Below are positions 55,848 to 64,000 of a stretch of DNA of 64,000 nucleotides, in pieces. Each line of letters begins with the position of its first letter. Position 1 is the stretch's first letter. Source of the stretch: Immersiella caudata (Eukaryota > Ascomycota > Sordariomycetes > Sordariales > Lasiosphaeriaceae); contig JAULSU010000006.1 in the NCBI GenBank assembly GCA_030512335.1, forward strand, positions 4,092,001-4,156,000, read 5' to 3'. Position numbers and translations under genes: made by a program. The notes under the pieces were generated by a model. The model was not told the DNA's origin and made no database searches. It saw only the letters and a program-made list of their open reading frames with translations.

Positions 55848-56395
55848 CTACGAGTAACTGGGAAAGCCACTTCTTCGACGAAGATTCCGGCCGCGAAATG
55901 CGAGAAATGACTCAAGGAGCCTCACCGGCAAGCCTTCAAGCATATCAGATTGCATCATTTCCGAGTCCCGTCGCATAATGCCAGCCATGGCCCGGAGAGC
56001 GTCGCCTTGGTTGGTAAGCGAGCGGCCGGTGCACATACCCACGGACGACGCGTACAGCTGGCATGCTTTCCACCAAGACCGCACGTCCCTTTGACCTCCT
56101 TGGGATTTCGCCTCTTTGGTTTTCATACCGTCTGGCTGTTATGGGGTTAGAGCTATGGCCGAAAATCTCCAGGAACTCGGACTCGCGGCATCTGAACGAG
56201 ACTTTGTTGTCGATGAAACTCAGCACCCGCCGGGACAGGGAGCTTTCTTGAAAGCTGTGCACGTGTCAGTGGCATCATGACTCTAAACAGGACCTCGGGT
56301 TTTAGCACGCATGCCCATGCCCTAGTATTGTAGACCGAGGTCTCGAGAAGGTGAGTTGGCGCAATGTACGCGCCCACAAAGTGGCCAGGGTTCAC
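55848..56395 (-). pseudogene. HET-domain (heterokaryon incompatibility) gene relic
   Basis: On the minus strand, in order, lie fragments of a HET-domain protein. SVYNTRAW is followed, with a broken junction, by FQESSLSRRVLSFIDNKVSFRC. Then come WWKACQLYASSVG, GRSLTNQGDALRAMAGIMRR and RRRSGFPSYS, the segments that surround the end of the HET domain. The frame stops at TAG exactly where the family has Trp in SYSWAGW, and Ala-Gly-Trp follows the stop. TGG to TAG is a single G-to-A change. The pieces lie in different frames, and the junction before FQE cannot be spliced with GT-AG signals in phase. I did not find the upstream half of the domain. HET proteins trigger cell death after fusion of unlike strains; this copy looks inactive. 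Confidence 0.7.
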
Positions 56396-56414
56396 CTCGC
56401 GAACAAGGGTCTGT

Positions 56415-56895
56415 TCAGTTCGGCTGCCGGGCTATGTAGTGTGAGACATGCTGTGTCATTTCAAAAAGACGCATGTTGCCTTCGGAGACGTCGACGAGCC
56501 GGAGGACTCGAAGGCCGGGAAATGTGCTCGCCACGGGGCCGACCGCCGGGAGGAGACATCCAGGGTCTGTATGGTGAAAAGTCGCACAGTACTCCAACCA
56601 GCGAGATACCATGCCGAAGTCGAGAACTGCGTCAAGCTTCTCCCGCAAGAGTCCTGCAAGGTTGCGATGATCTATATTGAGCTCCTGGAGGTGTGGTAGC
56701 GACTGGCAGCCAAACGCAAGACCGATATGACGCAGCTTTGACACCACTCCAGGTCCATCCTTGACGAATTCGGGCGAGTATAGGATACGACGACCAAAAC
56801 CACTGGGAATAGACGCGAGTTCGAAGGCGAAAGAGATTATGTCGTCTTCAGGACATCGAAATGTGAGGGATTCGGTGTTGAATCGCTGGTAGGGT
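56415..56895 (-). pseudogene. Leucine-rich, F-box-like protein fragment
   Basis: A minus-strand frame of about 160 codons reads FNTESLTFRCPEDDIISFAFE, then LRHIGLAFGCQSLPHLQELNIDH and FPGLRVLRLVDVSEGNMRLFEM. Spaced leucines of the type LxxLxLxxV resemble the repeat part of fungal F-box proteins. It has no ATG at its open end, no F-box was found upstream, and it stops shortly before the HET relic on the same strand. It could be an exon of a real gene or a relic; I favour a fragment because neighbouring sequence is decayed. Confidence 0.35.
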
Positions 56896-57300
56896 TCAGC
56901 TCACCGGTATTGGTCTATCGCCTCACATACAAACCTGCATAAATCGCAATCCCGGCTCCAAATTTCTGGCAGAGTGTCAAGTCGGAATTCATGCCTGAAT
57001 GGTCGAGATTTCGGTCGAGAATAAACTCACGAACGACGCCTGGATTGTCTGGTACAAGGTTGACCGGGCTTCGCAGCCACTATCTACCCAGAGCACCCAG
57101 GATGAGTCTCAGCCATTGTAGAGACAACAGAACGCCGTCTAGAGCTTCAAACATCTCCTACCAGGTCAGGTTCTCCATTATTTTCCAACAGCTAGTTACC
57201 CAGGCCCGCTTCCATCATATCCCCTCCTTCAGCTCCGGACCGCAGCTATATTTCTGAAGCTCAGCGACGTCGATGTGTTTAGTCATTCGGGCACCCTCGT

Positions 57301-57560
57301 AGGAAGTCGATGGTGCTGCGTGCGGCCAGATCCACTTCGACGGTTACGAGGAGACAACATTTTTCGACGACTATGAGCAATTTGAGTTCATTCTCATATC
57401 CAAGCACCGCATCTATGGCTTGGCGGACGCGATCTTAATCGAACGGGTCGAGCCTGGAGTTGCGGAGCGTCGGGGGATTGCTCGTATCCAACATCAGCAT
57501 ACGATGATCATTCATAGCTTCGCGCCGGGGCCTCTGTGGAAGGAGGTTATATTGCGGTAG
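57301..57560 (+). pseudogene. C-terminal fragment of a HET-type protein
   Basis: A plus-strand frame of about 86 codons opens just after a TAG and ends at TAG 57558-57560. It reads EQFEFILISKHRIYGLADAI, LIERVEPGVAERRGIARI and PLWKEVILR. This matches the conserved tail of HET-domain proteins, in which a LLIER segment is followed by a gene-ending W-K-x-V-x-L-G-like motif. No HET domain lies upstream on this strand; the HET relic nearby is on the minus strand. It is therefore an orphan fragment from a second gene copy or from an inversion. Confidence 0.5.
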
Positions 57561-57732
57561 TTGAGGGAGCTGGCCTGAGTTGAGCCGGATAGTTCGGCGC
57601 GGCGCAGCAGAGGCACGGGATTGGTTACATCATCAGTCACACGGGCAACCTCTTTCTCCCTCGTTCTTCAGAAAGTCTCTTTTCATCTTGAACCGAACTC
57701 TAGAATTGCACCGCTTAGACAACCCCTGAGCC

Positions 57733-58262
57733 ATGACTGAACTCAACGACAACACCCCCGTATTCTGCGCCGCCGAAATACCGCCAGACCTCCTGAATGA
57801 GTTCTTCCTCATCGCCAACAACGCCCCTGAGTTCGCCGCCGAGGGAGTCGACGACGTCGGTATAGCAATTCCCCAAACCTCATCCGTGACAGAACCACTG
57901 ACAAGAAAGGCGTCCTTATCAGCGCAACCGACATCCCAAGCATTACACAGCCAACCAAACCCCCCGTTCCCCCGCAAACATCGTTCCCATTTTTAGACAA
58001 AACACCAGAAGAGGTATGGGACTTTGCGCAGGAGAAGCTCGGTGGGAGGATACTAAATCGGGTGCTGGCTATTCTCGATGAGGGGACGCTGCGGGATAAG
58101 ACGTGCTTGCTGGTGACGAGGTGGGAGAATCCACCTGAGGGTGAGGAGGGGCAGCTGTTGAAGGTGAGATCGAGATTTGTGGATGCGTTGGTTGTGTGCA
58201 ACTTGAGGAATTTGGGGATTGGGGGGGATGAGCATTTCAGGGGTTTGTTTGGCGGGAGTTGA
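57733..58262 (+). CDS. Small unknown protein, 159 residues if spliced
   Basis: An ATG at 57733 opens MTELNDNTPVFCAAEIPPDL, and a second frame ends at the TGA at 58262 with FVDALVVCNLRNLGIGGDEHF. The two are joined in phase if 57856-57905 is removed as a 50-bp intron. Its donor GTCGGT is weak and its CTGAC lies only three bases before the acceptor, so a one-base sequence error is an alternative. The joined protein reads LLNEFFLIANNAPEFAAEGVDD, then KKGVLISATDIPSI and KTPEEVWDFAQEKLGGRILNR. It looks soluble and helical with no signal peptide or known domain. It lies next to the HET relics. Confidence 0.5.
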
Positions 58263-59106
58263 TTTGAGGTGTGGGGATGGGTAAGGGGAACCCCGTCTGA
58301 TTCAAGACTGAGGTTGGTTGTTGTTCCACGGCACGGAAGGCCCCTTCTGGCAAGGAGTGTGGGAAGGATTTCTCGGCACTGGGTTCGGTGTAGATTGCTT
58401 TGCTCGTCATGTAAGAAACGCTGCTTATCATACAGTGCCAGGAACCTGGGGCGTCGCCTCTCAGCATCGACAAGCGCTTTCATTCCCCCCACATCTGGGC
58501 AGCATATCTGAAGTTGTCTCTTTGCTGGCTGGGCTTCATTCGCTTGGGTCCACGTGCATGCTTCCCGCCAACGTGATCCCTGAGTGCTGCAGGTGCGGCT
58601 CCTTTTGTTGTATCTTTGTCTTCGAGTCCAGGATTTAGGCAAACATTGGTTGTGGACGAGGATGATCACAGATATCGCCAAATGGGCTTTTCTTCGAAGG
58701 TGATGACATTTTGAAGATTGCAAGCCAGGCCCGATCGCTGTCAAGGCTTGTCTTTCCCAATACAGGCTCTGGCGTCCACCCCCGTGGCGCCATCACCAGC
58801 TAATCTAACCACAGAGCAAGCAAACATTCCACGACAAACGCGCCACGGGGCGAAAGCTTGGACAATCCCAAGAGACTGTGCCAATCATTTCCACTTATTC
58901 CCACTCCCCTTTCAGCCCAAGAGTCTGGCCCAGGGATGTGGCGAATATCGAGCCAGCTCCATATCATTTCAGGCGTGCCTTTGACGACCTGAATATTCCC
59001 TTTGTTCTCTCATATTTCGATCCATGTCCCCACCGTGGTGTCCATTCCATCCACCCAGCTTCCCCCAGGCAACAACGACTGCAAAATCTGTGCAACAACA
59101 ACAGAA
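58263..59106. other. Intergenic region
   Basis: 840 bp between the small unknown gene and the surface protein. No supported gene; a C/A-rich leader precedes the start at 59107. Confidence 0.6.
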
Positions 59107-60401
59107 ATGGCGACTCCCCCGGCAACATTCTCTGACCGCACCAACGGCGCTTTCACGCTGCCGCCGCAAACCACACCGTTTTCCCCGGGCGCCACTCCCG
59201 CGGCTGGCTGCAGCTCCCGCTCTGTGTTGTGTTTCACACCCGCCGGGAAGCTCCGGAAGAACTACGCGTGCGATCTTGTGGATCAGATCAACACCGAGAC
59301 GTACAAGTATTTTAATCTTGAGTGCTATCCTCAGAACTTTGATCTTATCAACAATGGCGGTATGTCTCTAGATGTTCTTTTCTGTCCTTGGCTCCTTTCC
59401 ATCTCCTTCCAGAAAGGGCGTTGACTCAAACCCGCCCAGTGTCCTACTCGGAACAAACAGTAGCCTACCCCGGCACCGCCTGTCCCGCCGGCTTCACACC
59501 AGCCTGTACCACTGCTCTGACCCTTTCCAACCCAAACGCAACGCCAAAACCATACACCGGCACCCTTACACAGACATGGTGCTGTCCTATACCAGTAGGC
59601 ACCAACGAGGGAGACTGGATCTGCACCAACCGCGACACCCTCGAGCCAACATCGCGCTACTGTCTCAGCGTCGTCGCAAATACAAGGGATATCTGGTTTG
59701 GGACGCCCGCAGGGACAACCACAAACGCAGGACCAAAATACTCGACGTCGACTGTCGGGGCAGACATGTCCGTCAGGGTATTGCGCAAGGCGCTTCCCCT
59801 GGGAGAGTACAAAGCGGACGTCTTGAGAGGATTGGCAGGGAACGCAAGTGGTTTGACGAGCGGGGAGAACACCGCATCTTCGGGGGGTTCAAGAACAGCA
59901 ACCTCGACGGGGAGTAGTGGAAGCTGGCAGACTGTCGGCAGTCCGACCTCCACTGCGAGTGGGACTTCAGTGGATGAATCATCGGGGACGGGAACACCAA
60001 CACCTTCCAGCGCCTCAATATCCCCCGGAACCATCGCCGGAATCACCGTAGGCGCTCTCGCACTAGTTTCATTCATCGCCGTAGGAATCTACATCTGCCT
60101 ACGCTATCGCCGCGAAGGGAAACAAGAAAAGGCCGAAAACCCAGCACCTGCCGCGGCAGAAGAAGAAGCCCAACGCCACGAACAAGAGACCGGGATAAGA
60201 GGGGGTGGATTCTCGCCGTCGAGTCTTGGGGGGACGTTGAACACGGATATTTCCAGCGTTGCGGCTGATTCGCCCATGGTGCATTCCTCGCGGATGGAGT
60301 GGCGGCCTGGGATGGGCCCGGGAGTGAAGTATTGGGAGATGGGGGAGGGGCAGGCGGCGGTGGAGATGGCGACAGGGTATAATAAGAGCGTTGTTGATTG
60401 A
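59107..60401 (+). CDS. Single-pass surface protein with Ser/Thr-rich stalk
   Basis: Two exons (59107-59359, 59440-60401) give 404 residues. The outer part has a Cys-containing domain (AAGCSSRSVLCF, YACDLVDQ, CPAGFTPACTTALTLS, TWCCPIPVGTNEGDWICTNRD), suggesting disulfides. A Ser/Thr/Gly stalk follows at about 235-290. One membrane segment, IAGITVGALALVSFIAVGIYICL, is followed by RYRREGK and a 105-residue cytosolic tail. There is no classical N-terminal signal peptide; the first residues are MATPPATFSDRT, so insertion by the single segment is likely. This layout occurs in a group of fungal plasma-membrane proteins of unknown role. Intron signals are GTATGT..CCCAG. Confidence 0.85.
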
Positions 60402-60485
60402 GGGGGCTTTCTTTCATGGGATTATATTTGGGAGATTGTATATTTTGATAGAGATCGTGTGTTTGCAGGTGGAAAAAAAGGGGCG

Positions 60486-60519
60486 GGATGTGTGGGTGTA
60501 CCCCTGAAAGGGGCCCACA
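60486..60519. other. GC-rich hairpin
   Basis: GTGGG and CCCC pair with GGGG and CCCAC around a TGAAA loop, with a few unpaired bases on the 5' side. It lies just downstream of the surface-protein stop and next to the tRNA-like element. Function unknown. Confidence 0.5.
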
Positions 60520-60551
60520 TCTTGTTTACAGAGGCAAAAAATACGGTTTTA

Positions 60552-60622
60552 ATCTTGGACTGGTTTCGATCCAGTGGCCTCCGGGTTATGAGACCGGCGC
60601 TCTTCCCCTGAGCTGCTCAGCT
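60552..60622 (-). tRNA. Initiator tRNA-Met(CAT)-like, degenerate acceptor stem
   Basis: On minus, the D-arm is GCTC-AGGGGAA-GAGC. The anticodon arm is CCGGT-CTCATAA-CCCGG with one T.C mismatch, and the anticodon is CAT. The T-arm is ACTGG-ATCGAAA-CCAGT. The T-loop ATCGAAA and the A1:T72 pair are hallmarks of eukaryotic initiator tRNA-Met. The acceptor stem fails: AGCTGAG against CCAAGAT pairs at only four of seven positions. It is best read as a tRNA pseudogene or a divergent copy. Confidence 0.55.
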
Positions 60623-60809
60623 TTTGTTTTTTGACGGAATGGAGGGTGCGAAATTTTGCCTTGTGTTGTGCGATGGTGGGTTTATGGAGTCCAAGTTCAA
60701 CTCCGACAAGGATTCACCTGCCAGACTTCGTGTGGAATCAACCTTTCTGAGACCCACATGCAACTTGAACGAAAACCTTGGATTCTATTGCAAAGGAACT
60801 ATATTCTTT

Positions 60810-62209
60810 TCAACTCTCATCCGCAGGGACGGCTTTTTTAGCCAACAACTGCAAATCCTCCTTCCCCTCTAGCCCCTTTCCAAAGCCAGTGTACTCTTCC
60901 ACAGCAAACCTTGCAAACTTAGCTGCGCTCTTCTTATCCCCCACAGCAGTATACAGCCGCGCAGCAACTTCATAGTAGTCACCCAGATGTGGCGTCAACT
61001 GCTCCTCCTGAATAGCCTGAATCACCTCGCGGTGATAGCCAATGGCCTTTTCAATATCCCCATCTTCCAGCGTGCGAATGACCTTGACGCCGAGTTCATT
61101 GAAGCGTTTACGACGGGCGTCAGACGCGGCGAGATCTTCCTCGGAGGAAGAGCATAGTTCGCAGGAGCAGGTGAAGCCCCATCTGCTGCGGAGGACGGCG
61201 AGGCGTTCAGTCGAGAGCATGCCGAGGTCAGAGTCTAACATGCAGCGTCAGTGGTTTGTTTCCGGAAATGGCGCAGGCGACTTACAGCTAACGGTGATCT
61301 CCTCCCCCTCTTCAATATCCCGAAAGGCCTTGATGGTGTTGGTAAGAGTTTCCGAATCCCAATTCACCATCGCCAACGGCCTGCAACCATGATTCATCCT
61401 CTGCTCACCGTCAGAAAACTATCCATCTCTCGACTTCAGACTCCAAACCCGTGCCAAACCGAGGGAAAGGAAAAACTCACCGAGACCAACGGAAACAGCG
61501 CCATGTACGCCCTCCCACCCAACGTCACACTAAACGCATTCGTCTTGATAATATCCTCCGCCCTCGAAATCTCATCCTGCACCTTTCCACTCCTCGCCAG
61601 CGCCCTCGCCACCTCACTTCCCTCCTCCGACAACCTCGCCATCCCCTCATTTAACATCTCCCTCCCTAGCGGGCGCGTCACCTTTTGCGGGAACACCGTC
61701 TCCACGAGCATCACGGCTTGATCTACCATGATGACTGTCCCTCTCTTGATGTTGCGAGTGGCGATCACGCCTTTTCCCTTGTTGGGGATGTCGATTATTT
61801 CAAACGGGGGATCTTTCTGCTCTAGCTTCTTGGTGATGAGGCCGGGATTTGAGAGGAAAAGGGATTCCACAAAAGGGATGCTACTCGTTTCGTTAACTGT
61901 CTTGGCCTTTGCAGCGGGGATGCCGAGGATGCTGACGCCCCATTGGTGGAAGGCGTTGTGGGTGAAGACGCAGTAGTCTGTTTGATCGGGGCAGAAAGGG
62001 ATGTGTGTCCATGGCGGGTGGGAGGTGCTGAGGGCGGCGGAGCCGCGTGCGATGTGTGGGAGGAGGGACGGGTCGCCGAGGCAGGGGACTTGGTCGGGGC
62101 GGGTGAAGGGGCCGGGGAGGCAGGTGTTTGTTATTGTTGTTGCAAGAACCGAATGGGTGAGCAGGGCGGCGTATACCAGCGCCTGGGTAGGTCGTGTGAG
62201 TATCGCCAT
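60810..62209 (-). CDS. SET-domain protein with signal-peptide-like N-terminus
   Basis: Three exons (62209-61481, 61400-61286, 61234-60810) give 422 residues. The first 23 residues (ALVYAALLTHSVLATTIT) look like a cleavable signal peptide, followed by a Cys-containing region. The SET domain begins FEIIDIPNKGKGVIATRNIKRGTVIMVD. It continues over intron 1 with RMNHGCRPLAMVNW (the NHxC motif) and GEEITVSYSDLGM after intron 2. A post-SET-like cysteine cluster, WGFTCSCELC, comes next, then a helical, TPR-like tail. SET enzymes normally methylate lysines in nucleus or cytosol; fungal members of this subgroup often carry such an N-terminus, so it may be ER-targeted or mis-predicted (inference). Both introns are canonical. 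Confidence 0.9.
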
Positions 62210-62708
62210 GTTTGCGGCTGTGTCTTCTGAGAGTTGTCAAGACCAGAGGTTTTACTCAGGTGGCCATCCCTTGCAAGCTGTCTGGCTTGGCTCGTCGGAG
62301 GAAAGATTTGACAGCTGCAGGTTTGACGTCGATCTGTAAAGGATTGTTCTTGGTATTGGTATTAGCCGACCAGTCGTCTTTTGCCATTCTTGTTCCATTG
62401 ATGGCGGACGGTTGACAGGCGGGCTTGGAGTTGCGCCAAGCCGGGTCGTGAAGGCTGGGCATCGGAATGCTCCGAGGACTCTTACGGCGGAGAGGTCGCA
62501 CTGGCGAGGTGGCAAGATGTGCTGTGTGGAGTTTGGCCAAGTAATAGTACGGTTGTGAATTATAGCAAAAAAGTGTTGAGTGAAGGGGTTGGCTGGTTCA
62601 ACCTCAAAGGCCAACTTTTGGGCTCATTTGAGTCTCTTCGAGAGCCCACCTCACTTGACCTTGACAACACAATGCGCTCCCAACACAATGCGCTCCCAAG
62701 CAACCCCC
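62210..62708. other. Intergenic region
   Basis: 500 bp between the SET-domain gene start and the phosphatase 3' end, both on minus. No supported gene. The plus-strand Pro-rich frames that continue into 62709-63055 are shadows of the phosphatase. Confidence 0.6.
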
Positions 62709-63545
62709 TCACTTCACCACCACCACCCTCCTCCCCCTCCTCTTCCCCCCTGGGCTCTCCACCCCCGCCCTCCTCTCAAGATACTCCCTATACGCCCTCT
62801 TCGGCATCATCATCCCACCCTCTTCCCCCTCCTCCCAAATATCACACCCAACCTCCTCCCAGACTCTCAACTGCTCCAAGAAACTCTCACTCGGCCTCGC
62901 CTCCCTCCTCTTCCCCGCCACATACGCCAGCGTCTTATCCACCCCCTTTCCCCACTTCCGCATCAAGTACGCCGTCACCGCCGTCGGAGACCTTGATACG
63001 CCCGCTATACAATGCACTAGGACGTTTTGCTCCGCGTTCATTTGGGCGTCGATGAAGTCGCATATCTTTTGGAAGTGCATTAGTAGGTCTTGGGTGTCCG
63101 AGTCGAATGCGGGGATGACAAGGTGTTGGCTTTGATGGGTGTCGGAGTCTGACTCTGAAGAGGGAATTTGAGACTGGAACTTGGGTGTTGCCCAGCGTGG
63201 ATGTCGCGATTCAACGAGGGAGACGATGGCGCTGATGTTGTGTTCTTGGAGCTTGGGCACGTGGTAGGATGCGACGATGTTTCCGAGGTAGAGGCCGGGG
63301 ATGATTCGGGATATGTCGACGAAGCGGACTTCGTCGGCTTCCCATTTTGCGGTTTCCTGGTCGTTTGGCAGGGATGGGGTGTGGGTTGGCATGATGGTTC
63401 CGGTTGGGGGCTGACGGGGTAGGAGCGAGTTGTTTTTGAGTTGTTGAGTGAAGGCAGGCGCGGCTGAAGGGGTTGCGGGCAGAGATTTGTCGGTTGGGAC
63501 AGGTGCGGGGTACCTCCACCAGACATGCCGAGCCGACAACTCCAT
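62709..63545 (-). CDS. Dual-specificity protein phosphatase
   Basis: Single exon, 278 residues. The DSP catalytic domain spans about 75-245. It starts VDISRIIPGLYLGNIVASYHVPKLQEHNISAIVSL, a standard DSP opening. The active-site signature is VHCIAGVSRSPTAV, with nucleophile Cys179 and Arg185. The general acid is probably Asp148 in HLVIPAFDSD. A 70-residue Pro/Ser/Thr-rich N-terminal extension precedes the domain; a Met at residue 52 could be an alternative start. The C-terminus is basic (GKRRGRRVVVVK). Dual-specificity phosphatases remove phosphate from Ser/Thr and Tyr in proteins such as MAP kinases; the target here is unknown. Confidence 0.94.
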   Translation of the reverse strand: MELSARHVWWRYPAPVPTDKSLPATPSAAPAFTQQLKNNSLLPRQPPTGTIMPTHTPSLPNDQETAKWEADEVRFVDISRIIPGLYLGNIVASYHVPKLQEHNISAIVSLVESRHPRWATPKFQSQIPSSESDSDTHQSQHLVIPAFDSDTQDLLMHFQKICDFIDAQMNAEQNVLVHCIAGVSRSPTAVTAYLMRKWGKGVDKTLAYVAGKRREARPSESFLEQLRVWEEVGCDIWEEGEEGGMMMPKRAYREYLERRAGVESPGGKRRGRRVVVVK

Positions 63546-63833
63546 TGATAGGACGGCCCTGGACGCAGCGAGATGCTTCTAAGTGCTTGACCTCCCCATC
63601 TTCTTCATTCTCCCTGGTCTCAGCTTCTGTTGATAGACCCGTGCGACCTCTCCAACCCTCCCCTCCCCACAAGGAAAAGCAAAGCACAATGGTGAGGTTT
63701 TTCCCGATTTGGAAAGCTGCCTCCGATTGTGGCTTGCGGCTGAGCTCCGACAACAGGACATAAACAGGATTCAGGAAACCTCGGGCTCAAAACTTTTCTG
63801 CACTGCCATCACTCATCCAACAAAGGGGCCAAG

Positions 63834-64000
63834 ATGGAGTCGCGCGCTGAACGCCATGTGCAGGAGCATGTAAGGAGGGAGAATGAAGAGCGCTTCTGTT
63901 TCCGACTTGACGACCTCCAAAACAACATTCAAGCACGGCTTGAGAAAGTTATGAGGGATACGGGTAGGTCCGGGAGGCATTGAGATCGTCTGCGCATTTG
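63834..64000 (+). CDS. First exon of a gene leaving the right edge
   Basis: ATG at 63834 opens MESRAERHVQEHVRRENEER and runs through FCFRLDDLQNNIQARLEKVM. The frame meets a TGA at 63982, but a GTAGGT donor at 63964 just after GATACGG suggests an intron begins there. The peptide is strongly charged and helical. A CT/A-rich leader precedes the ATG. What follows lies outside the window, so function cannot be given. Confidence 0.45.

Larger units (their letters stand above)
60402..60809. other. Convergent intergenic region with hairpin and tRNA-like element
   Basis: 410 bp between the surface protein and the SET-domain gene. It holds a GC-rich hairpin near 60486-60519 and the initiator-tRNA-like sequence at 60552-60622. 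No protein gene was seen. Confidence 0.6.

Noticed and set aside
62580..63055. Pro/Ser-rich plus-strand frames
   Set aside because: Shadows of the dual-specificity phosphatase on the opposite strand.
1..64000. CRISPR arrays, bacterial operons and ribosome-binding sites
   Set aside because: The window is eukaryotic; no regularly spaced direct repeats or operon-like layout was seen.

Overview
This window is nuclear DNA from a filamentous ascomycete. The evidence is GC-rich coding sequence, short introns (about 47-85 bp) with GT..CTRAC..AG signals, Zn2Cys6 regulators, secreted fungal families, and a HET-domain gene relic. The gene set (UVDE, PARP, Opi1, two clathrin-adaptor mu chains, myo-inositol oxygenase) fits Pezizomycotina, probably Sordariomycetes; nothing seen fixes the genus. 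Gene models were spliced by eye, so exon edges may be off by a base or so.

Layout: 0-5.6 kb holds a sugar (maltose-permease type) transporter, cut by the left edge, divergent from an ARCA-like Zn2Cys6 regulator with ten exons. 7.3-16.6 kb holds myo-inositol oxygenase, UV-damage endonuclease, a 55-aa eight-cysteine peptide and poly(ADP-ribose) polymerase; two of these are DNA-damage enzymes. 17.5-24.7 kb is a compact accessory block: a short-chain dehydrogenase-like protein lacking the usual catalytic Tyr/Lys, a Zn2Cys6 regulator, a multi-pass membrane protein, and a regulator with two tandem Zn2Cys6 fingers. 24.7-28.9 kb is gene-poor. 28.9-38.0 kb holds a MOSC-less molybdenum-cofactor-sulfurase-like protein, an HGGG/GDSAG hydrolase, a secreted beta-propeller-like protein, an unknown protein, an intron-bearing tRNA-Leu(CAA) and a secreted DUF8021-like protein.

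38.4-55.4 kb is mostly housekeeping: AP-1 mu, the Opi1 phospholipid regulator, a HAD hydrolase, a bestrophin-family channel, a membrane-anchored protein with a Cys/His-rich tail, a caffeoyl-CoA-type O-methyltransferase and AP-2 mu. 55.5-57.6 kb is a graveyard of HET-domain and leucine-rich fragments on both strands. 57.7-64 kb holds a small unknown protein, a Ser/Thr-rich single-pass surface protein, a degenerate initiator-tRNA-Met-like element, a SET-domain protein with a signal-like N-terminus, a dual-specificity phosphatase, and the first exon of a gene leaving the right edge.

Functional links: inositol metabolism appears twice (MIOX and Opi1), DNA-damage response twice (UVDE and PARP) and clathrin adaptors twice (AP-1 and AP-2 mu), but each pair is separated by unrelated genes. 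The best candidate for a small dedicated system is the 17.5-24.7 kb block with two pathway-type regulators. No known complete biosynthetic core enzyme, transposon or CRISPR array was found.
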